Origin: Karalla daura
Taxonomy: Eukaryota; Chordata; Actinopteri; Chaetodontiformes; Leiognathidae
Direction: 5' to 3'
Assembly: GCA_029224185.1 (NCBI GenBank)
Contig: CM055193.1
Span: forward strand, 16,331,169-16,395,168
DNA length: 64,000 nucleotides
Made by a program: the position numbers and the translations under genes. The notes beneath the pieces are model-generated. The model had not been told where the DNA came from, did not search any database, and saw nothing but the letters and a program-made list of their open reading frames with translations. Positions 35,011-44,540 of the stretch are shown in pieces; the first letter of the stretch is position 1, and each line of letters starts with the position of its first letter.

Positions 35011-38000
35011 GTGTGTGTGTGTTTGCAGATGTGTTATTTCAGTGTAACACCTCTTCCTCTCTGAGTTAACGTCGGTCTCCTCTTCACACACTCGCTCACC
35101 TCTGTCCGGTGTGCGTGATCCTCCCCACGCGGCCTCACTGTGGCTCTGGCCCGTCTCTCTGTCGCTGTGTGCAGGTGGTACTATGGAAACATAAACCGTG
35201 TGAAAGCTGAGAAGCTGCTGCTGGCGTCCCAGAACAAAGATGGCTCCTTCCTGGTTCGCATCAGCGAAAGTCACAGTGACGAGTACACCATCTCCGGTAA
35301 GTGCCACAGCTCCATCCTCCACCGTGACCCCTGACCCTGCCTGAGTGTTTGCTGCAATGCAGTGACTTCAAAATGAGAAGCAGAAGTACTGATTACTACT
35401 GTGAAATGCTGTATAAATGTTCCTACTGTGGAAAAATAGAGAAATGTCATACTGGAGCAGTTTTTAAGTTGTTGTGAATTAGCCTACATTGAAGGAAGGA
35501 CTTTCCAAAATCATTGTTTCCATCTAATATCTTTTTAACTACAGTATTGGGCAGGTTTCTCGCCATTTGTATTAAATTTTATTTAGTTAGTTACTGATGT
35601 GCCAATATGCCACTGTTTTGGTGATTTCTAATAGTAATTCATTTACGAGCATGCCTGTCATTGTCGTTTGCCTACATTAGTACCATGTGTTAACAGCTCA
35701 TGTTTTGATTGGAATAAGAGAGTAAATAACATCTGAGGAATTTGCTTGTGTTGCATACATCCAGTCCTCTACTCCTCTGCTCAGAAGGATGACCTGCTGG
35801 CCTTTACAAACCGTCATGCAGGAGAGTTTCCCCCTGGACAATTTGATTAGGATTCACTGTGGCAGCCCAGTGTATGCAGTGTCAAAGTGATGCAGATATT
35901 GAAATCCAGTGGGGAAATGCTCTGACAACATTTGCAGCATAAACAAAACGGAGCTGAACAGCTGCATTTCTCAGAGGAAGCTAGAAACTCGCAAACGTAC
36001 ACACAGTCTCACCCCAGTTCCTCTGCAGCACATTGTGCTTATTGTCATCCACTTAGCGGTTCGGTCCAGTATTATTCAGAGATTTCACAAACTGAGGTGA
36101 TGCCAGAGGAGAAAGTCTGAGATGTTTGATCATTTTTGAGTGTGTCTGCCCGGCTCACTTTAACTTATGGTGTGAATATTAATGCAGTTTGCACTATCTT
36201 CAAAGTGGTGCAGGGGGTGCACTCTTGTTTGTCTATGGTTGTGTGTTTTCCTCAACTGCAGAGCTTTGGTGGGAGTCCTGTTACAGTGCTTCCTCACCTC
36301 CTCCCTCCTCTGTCTTTCTCTGTATCGGTCCTCTCCTCCATCCATCACCCTCTCCTGCCTTCTCTGTCCTTCAAGTTCTCCACCCAGCCTTGACCTCAAC
36401 CTTCCTGCCTCCTCCCATGATCCTCTCTGGCTCCTCTGTAGCATAATTCATCTTGATTCTGGTCCCTGCGTTTGCCTCCGACTGAGGCAGGGTTGTGCTT
36501 GTAGGGAGCCTGAAATCGGACAAACTCATGAATGCAAAGCAGCCCATTTGTGAGCTGGAGTGATCCAGAGTCTGGTCGTAGTAACCCACATTTGTAAGCG
36601 AGGAGATGCCGTCAGTCCAAGCCTTAACAAAGGAGCCTGAAGCCAGTTTATAACCGATCTCACGAGATTTGTGTGATTTGTGGCTTTTACAGCCTCAGTT
36701 ATTCCCAGCCCTCCTCTCCTTTCTGTCCCTGGGCTTCTCCGTTCTTCTGTGTCTGCATCTTTTCCATGCTATCCTGTATCCCTCCCCCACTTTCTTCAAG
36801 GTCCTTTAGGTCCCGAGGGGGGGCTGCTGCAGTTAGACGTTCAGTTCACACAGAGCCAGTCTTCCTGAAATATGCATCATCATCAGTTTTGCGTGCACAC
36901 GAGCGAGAGAGCGAACACATCACACTTCAGTTCCTCTGTATTACGGCACAATTACACACGTTCCTGTCTGATTTACTCTTTCTCCTTCCATCATAGGACA
37001 AATGAAACATGGTAATGTGTCTGCTCAGATGTTTCTCCCTTTATCTATATCATCCTGAATGACCAAGAGGCTCAATATGCTTGAGATATCTAAAGCCAAG
37101 TTTACAGACCGTGCGTTCACAACGTCCTCAAATGTTTTGTTTATTTCTTAAAGGACCCAGTGTATATGTTACCATACAGCCGAAGGGTTATAGCATATTG
37201 TTAAAATTAGCCGGCTGGAACAACAAAGTGCTGAACACATTAATGCAGTAATTATAATTCAATGACAAACACTCTTCTGAAGGAGCAGTAAACAACCAGC
37301 AGCATGTACTTCATGAGTGCTACTACTCCTGGCAAGTAAACAGGAAAGAAGAAAAGAGGAAAACAGACTAGCAGTCCTATCCAACTGTTGTCACTTACAT
37401 AACGTCATACACTCGATACAGAGGCATGTTGAGCTCAGACTGGAAGGTGCCACATGCATAGCGGCTCCACAACAAACCCCCAGTTTGTTCTCTTCGTGCT
37501 GTTTGCAGTCAACACACGTATTGATCTTCTCAGTCGCCGCCTCTTTTCTCTCACACCAGTCCTCGAGTGAAAATACTCTTTTGACCTTGGTTTTGTTGCA
37601 CAAGAGCAACAAAGATGTACGGCAGGTCCGTAAAGCATTTCATATACATTTCAGATTCTGCAGTGGAAGTTGAAAAAAAGGGGGTTGAATCTGAGCAGAG
37701 ACTTAATATGGAAAAAACGTGTGATCCAAACCATAACAGCCCTACCTCCAAAACAGTTATATAACACTATATACCTGCATCTGCTCAGGTATGCAAGTAA
37801 CTGAAGACACGTGACTTGTTCCTGTACACACTCCTCGTTCTTCCTCAGTATCAGTTTTTTTTTACCTCAGACATTTGAGTCACGTGATCGTTCATTTGCA
37901 TGGCATATAAAACAGCCGATCAGCAGAAAGCTTACGTGCGGTTGCCAGATAAGCATGAAAATTCCATCACTAAAAGCAGGACTCTAAATGGGCTTTTTTA

Positions 38001-39351
38001 AAACGAGTCATTTCTGATGAATGGAACTAATGTTCTATAACTTATGTGTTATAACGCCAGCGAACATCAACAAATACGCATTCTGTGACCCCTTTAAAGT
38101 GTGAAACATGAGCTGAAAGTGTGTGTGTGTGTGTGTGTGTGAATTAACCGTGTGTGTCCTGTGTGTGTCCCAGTCCGCAGTGAGGGGAAGGTGTACCACT
38201 TCAGGATCCAGCGCTCTGCCATTGGGGCATACTTCGTCTCCGACAAAATCTCTTTCGCCACGCTGGGAGAGCTCGTCTCCTACTACCAGAAAAACCCTCG
38301 CAGCCTGGGGGTGGTGCTGGGGGAGCCCTGCGCCCAGCAGGTAGGAGACACTCGCACACAGGCCTCTCTCTCCTCACCCCGACTAACCTCAACTGGGAAC
38401 TAGTTTCCAATGTTTGCAACAGAAACTGCATGCAACGTGGAGGGGGCTTTCTCCACACGTGTGGAGTTTTCATCTAGTGGTTGTGTCGACTAGTTGGTGT
38501 ATGATAAAGTTAAAGTTGATAGTCTGTCAGGAGCAATCACAATATTAATCACTGAACATGATACAGCGAAGCTACAGTACATTACAGATCAGTGGTCACT
38601 GTCAGCAGCTCAGAAATCACCAGCAGCTGGTTCACAGCTGGACTGTGGAGGTGACATTTTGGGTAATTGTCTGTTTAATGAGACTGTTGCTATGGTGACC
38701 ACCCGGGGGCACGGATTTGGAGTAAAGCAGCGATTTGGCTTTTGGTTGCGACTGTGTCTGAGGCGTGTTCCAGTGTTTTTGAAAAAAAGTCTCCTGATTA
38801 GCCTGAAAAGTCTCAGAGAAATGCTGAAAGCACAACTAGAATGCACTCATAATGATAACAAACTTATTTCATGTAGCACATTTCTCACTGATTAAACGGG
38901 GCTCCACAAAATACAGGATGAGGGGCAGTTTTTCTTAATATACAGGACAGTGTCCAAGCAGTTTATACATTCACTATGTACTCCTACAGTGTATTCATTT
39001 TCAATATATTGTGCGTGGACATTGTGTCTGGTTGCAGTTCTGAGTGTGCTGCTGCAGATAATGGATCCACTGAGCTGATAAATAAAGTTACTTTTGCAGA
39101 ATGAAAAACAGCCACGGCCATAACAGTGAAAATTATCATTCACATCGAGTCTCCAAGAACAATTTTTAATCCACAGTGCCCCGGCGGCTCTTGCTCTCCG
39201 AGCAGCACAGAGAGAGTAAGACTCTGAATCAAAGCGAGACTCTGAATGAATCTTCCTGCTGTAGCTCTGCAGAAGCAGCTCAGTGAGTGCACTTATCCTT
39301 AATGTGTGTAAATTATCACTGAGCAGAGACATATTTGCAGTGTAATTAAGC

Positions 39352-39382
<31 letters not shown>

Positions 39383-42300
39383 AAAAAAATATTTGGAACA
39401 GTTTCGGGAATAAAATGATGTGGCGGGGCTATAATTACGCTATCTGTGCAGCGCAGCCTGCAGACGAAGGCCCCGGCGCTCTTTATTCACGGCTCAGCAG
39501 CCAGAGCCCGATGGAGCTCAGGATCTGCAGACGCCGAGAGGACTCGGTGTCTGCTCGCTGCTGCTCGCTGTATGATGAGAGACCACCTGTCCGAACGGCG
39601 ACACGCTCCAAACGCCCCTCGCACGTTTTAGAGAAATACAGTGCAACACAAACCCGAGCTGAAGCAGGTAGAAAGTTCTCTCCATCGGAGGCCACTCAGT
39701 GATTCCCTCCTTCTTCTCTCTTCCCTTCCAGAGGAGGCTCTGAGTCTGAGGCAGCGGACACACTGAGGCAGGAACACACACACACACACAGATAAACATA
39801 GATCCCACACATACGCGGATATGTGAGAAAAACCGGAGGAAGACTTACCGGCCAGCTGGTATTTTCTCAGAAATGCTCAGAAGAGGAGAAGCTGTTGTGA
39901 AAGCCTTTGTATTTTGTTTTCATTTCAAACACTTTTCTACTTTTCATTTTGGTTGATTTTTTTTTTTTTTGCATAACTACATAACTATTTTAAATATCTA
40001 AGCTCTTATAAATTTTGAGACTGTGAACCTCAGAATCCCCACTATCACCACCACCTGGGTTTGACCTATATTTTGGTGTCCAGAGCTACTGAAACGAGTT
40101 TTTCAGTGCTGGAAACGCTCTGGTAAGTGTCGAGCTGTCTCCAGCTGTGTGTCCCTCTCCCCTGCAGAGCTGTGCTCCTCTCTAGTTGTGACCATGAAGT
40201 TCAGATTTGCTCCACCGCTGCAAGTCTGGGGGGTATGGCCTGACAAACAGACCATGCAGCCCATTTGTTTTCAGAATCCCTCCACAAACTTTCACAGCTC
40301 TTTTATACAGAAAGCCCTGAGAGTCTCATGTATGTATCCTGACCAGACTTCCTACAGTTGCTCTGTCTGACTGGGTGCTGGTGTCAGCGGACACTTGTTT
40401 TTCAGAGTTTTATGACTCGACTGATTGGCCTCGTCTAACCTGGATAGCCTCTTATCTTCTTTATCTTCAGCCCTGAGTGGAGTGAACCTCGCTCATGATA
40501 CCTGTGGAGGTTCTCCACGCACTTTTTTTTTCAACCCAGGCTTTTCTGCACTGTTTTCTAGTTGAGCTCCGTCTGCTCCTTTGATAGTTGATCCTTTAGC
40601 TCTTAGAAGTCTCTCCGTCGCTAGAAAACCTGCTTCTAGAGAATGAGACACACGCATTTACATCACTTTGATGTTTTGCGGGTATTGGTGCCTTCAACCG
40701 CACTTTATTGACTGGGTCTCTGAACAGGAAACCATATCCTACATATGGATATGGTTTCCCAGGTCAATAAAATGTGGTTGAAGGCACTAATACCCGCAGG
40801 TGTGTAAAGGTTGATAAAGCATGCTTGGCCGTGAGCACAGGGTGAGTCATGTATATGTTCACTAAATGAAAGGTTAGTGTGTCTGTGTGGGACGGAGTGA
40901 CACGATGCCCGTTTTAAACAAGCAGGATCAATGAAGCAATGTGCCAGACTGTTTTGTTGACATCCCTTCAACCAGCCTGTGATTTGTTAGACTCACAGGG
41001 AGAAGATCCCAAAAGCAAAGCTAAAAACAAGCTTTTATCCGTGTGAAGTAAAATCTGTAGCAATATGCATAATCTATTGATTTCAACGTGTCTTTCATTT
41101 CGTTTATCTAATTGATGTGTTTATTGTTCCGTTTTGTTTTGCTCGTCTTTGTCTTCATGCCCCCGGCAGCTTTTGTGCTTCAGTTTTTCAGACTTGAACA
41201 GAAAATAACAACCAATTCTACAGTCAAACATTTCCTTTTATTTTTCCAGGCGGATGAAAAAGATTGTGAAGTGACTGTGTGTATCGTCTGATTAACACTG
41301 GAATTTATTTTTGAGCTTCTAATCAAGTTGATTTCTGTTTGTTTTTTTGTTGTTGTTTGAGCCATTGCCAGTTTAATTTATTTTCTTTTTTTAACCATCC
41401 ATTTCAATTTAATTAATCAGAGCACTTGATCATTACAACAAAGTATTCTGTAGCATTTGATTTGTTCTGACAATAAATTTGTCGCTGGGCTGCTGAATTC
41501 ACATGCCGTGACTTCATCTGTTTGTTTGTTCTTTTCATTTCAATCCCATCACAATCCCCACACCACAACACACAGTCACTGCCTCTCTAGTGGGTTGGTA
41601 CAAACTGGAAAGGAGAGAAAAGTGGTCAAAACCTCAAGATGGTAGAAACATGCAAACAATCACTTACAAGTAACGTGAAGACACAACATCACATTTGCCA
41701 GAGTCAATTTTCTGACCGTTTTATCTTCAACATGGGGAAAAAAAACATGTTTTCTTCTTATATAGAAGATCCGATATGAAAAAAATGTGATCAATTTCAA
41801 TAATTGCATCAACACAGATGTGTGTGTGTGTGTATAAACGCCTCCTTTGTTCTATATTAACATTGCTAACACTGTGTCCTGCTTCCCCCTCAGGTTTTCA
41901 TGATATGTGAGGAGTGGGGGAGCATTTCAAATGTCCACAGTTTGGATCTGTGCAGGGTCATCTGTTCACGGCTTGGTTTTAGTGGTTTTTAAAGCGTCCT
42001 CTGTCGTCTCTGTGTAGCGGGAGCTGTTTGACATGGAGCCGTGGGAGAGGCCTCGGGAGGAGTTCAGACTCACCAGGAAGCTGGGAGAGGGACACTTTGG
42101 AGAGGTGTGGGAAGCTCTGTGGACCACCGAGAACAAGAAGGTGGCCATCAAGACGCTCAAGCCAGGTGAGCAGGGCTAAATACATCAAGTTTTTCATGAA
42201 ACATCTACAAAGCTGATTATTTTTGCACATATTTTTGCAAAGCATCAGTAATAAAACTTTCATTTGAGACTCGTAACTGTCAATAATCTTCATGATTCCA

Positions 42301-43307
42301 GTTGTGCGTTTCTCCCTATTCTCTAAGTCTGTCAAATAACAAGAGAAAACACAGAGCAAATTCCATGTATCTGAGAACCTTCTAAAGGCCGAGTGTGCCT
42401 ATTGAAAACGATGCCTGGCGAGGGTGCAGGTGAAACAGAGCACCTGTGATTTTCTGACCACACCCAACAGAGGAGTAGAGAGAGGCTCAGCAGTGATTTT
42501 CAGAGCCCGAAAATAAGAAACGTTTGATTGAAAAGAGGGAGAAAGATCAGGTTAACGATGGTCATAGACACGTGACGCTGTTAGAGATGTAAAGCTGTCG
42601 AACAAGGTTTGACCTGACTAATGCTCCTGTTTTTCCTCCCTCAGAGGACACAAAGCAGGACGAGTTTGTGAAGGAGGTTCAGGCGCTGAAGAGCCTCCAC
42701 CACCCGAAGCTGATCCAGCTGCTGGCCATGTGCTCCAGAGGAGAACCGGTCTACATCGTGACCGAGCTCATGATCAAAGGAAGCCTCAAGTCCTACCTGG
42801 CCTGTGAGTGCTGAAACACACACACACACACAGATAAAAGCTCATATTCCACTCATGCCTGACCCAGAGTCCTAACATACAACACTTGTAGTATTTAGAG
42901 TGCTGCATCTTCTCCTCAGCTACACAGACATGTGTCAGATATCTCCTCATCCACACCAGACAGAACACCTGAAACACCCGCTGATGTTTATGAAAGGGCT
43001 AGGGAGACTCCACTGTCGCTGTAATATGCAAAGAGGTTTAGAAAGGGGAGTTAATTTGGCTTTTCTTGGGTTTGTGAATTTTAGACCTCGCCACACATTT
43101 TTCTTTTTTGGAAAGCTCTGTGAAACAGTATTTAGGCCAAGTGACGTTAAATCTCTCGCCCCACTTAAATCCAAAGCAAATGGAATTATAATCTGTGTCC
43201 TGGCAGCGCGGCTCGGCAGAGAAATATTGTTCTGACGTTTTACAAAAGGCTCTAATCACAGGGCGTCTTAGTGTGAGGGGTTTGACTCATATTTCTAATT
43301 CATTTTG

Positions 43308-43377
<70 letters not shown>

Positions 43378-44468
43378 GACGGGCACGTGTGTCATTACAG
43401 AGTTTATCTTCCTCCTGCATTGAATTAGCTTCTGGTAGCAATAACACTTCCCACATCCCTGAAACCTCTCGCACAATACGGGGATAAAAGTCCTGAGAAA
43501 ACCTGCCCAGGGAATACTTGTACATTAGCATTAAAGTGGTTAATCTGCGGTAAAACGAAATGCATGGAGCCATATTTCCTCTCTGCCCTCGCAGTAAAAG
43601 AACGAGCCAAACAAAGAGCCGTTTATAATTCTCATTGTTCAACTCCCAAATCACATCTTTAGCAAACAGTTAGCAGCTCATTATTAGTAATGGGAGCAAA
43701 AGAAAGAAAATCTTTTTTTCCCACATAGCATCACTTGTCTACTGTGACAGCTGTTTGCTTTGCCCCCATAGTTTAACTTTTATGAGCCATTTAGCGTCGC
43801 TCTTGAAACATGACCCATTTCTGGGAACCGAGGGCAATAAATGAGGAATAAACAGCCCTGAGCAGTTGCATTGTCGCAGCAAATATGCCCTCAGGTGATA
43901 ACATCTCGCTAGACCCACTCGGCTCCAGTTCACTTGAACAGTGCATTTGTTTTTCTGCCAGCTCGCTGTAATATGATACAATACAATGCTGCAAAAGTAC
44001 AAAGAATGTGGCACTGTGTTTCCTGGGCATGCTCAAAGTTACTTTGTGTAATGGCGTCTGCATAGACATTTCTTTTTTTGTCTGGTCTGTTTGTTCTTAT
44101 ATATGTTTTTATAATCTAAGTCTTAAAGTCAGGAGGTCGTTCTTCTTTTTATTGTGGAGGAGAGTGCGACCTGCGGTCACGGTAAAAATCAGATTTGTCA
44201 GATGATTTTACTTTGCAGATCAGAGCAGCTTTAATCCACCAGAATAACTGTTGTAATGAACGTTGTAATCCAGGGGCAGTAAACACAATAAAGGGTGTGT
44301 CTGTACAATTGTTTTTTTTTTTAAAAAGGTTGATTTAGTGTCTTTGAAAAATGTTTTGTCAAAAAGTCGTTTGCACTGTTCAGTTTATCAGAAAATAGAA
44401 AGTCAAACCTCGTTTATGAAACTTGATCTGCCTGCAGAACAAATCCATTCTGTTCTCATACTTTGCTG

Positions 44469-44540
<72 letters not shown>

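Larger units (their letters stand above)
29950..35174 (+). other. srms intron 1
   Basis: This 5.2-kb intron holds a 20-base G run 45 bases after the donor (29995-30014), a TG/GA-rich stretch to about 30310, a degenerate dispersed repeat (30519-30730), a TTAAAGGGG-ended element from 31831, a SINE-like fragment (33240-33475) and a long TG tract (34934-35022). No exon was recognised in it. Confidence 0.7.
35297..42017 (+). other. srms introns 2 and 3
   Basis: Intron 2 is 35297-38173 and intron 3 is 38341-42017; exon 3 lies between them. Intron 2 contains CT-rich DNA (about 36240-36430) and a MITE-like element ending at 38097. Intron 3 contains a GA tract (39352-39385), a GC-richer block (about 39415-39620) and a long palindrome (40677-40798). 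No additional exon was recognised. Confidence 0.65.

Noticed and set aside
39415..39702. GC-richer block in srms intron 3 as an extra exon or alternative promoter
   Set aside because: Open frames exist on both strands but no family motif or matching splice phase with exons 3 and 4, whose junction already closes in frame.
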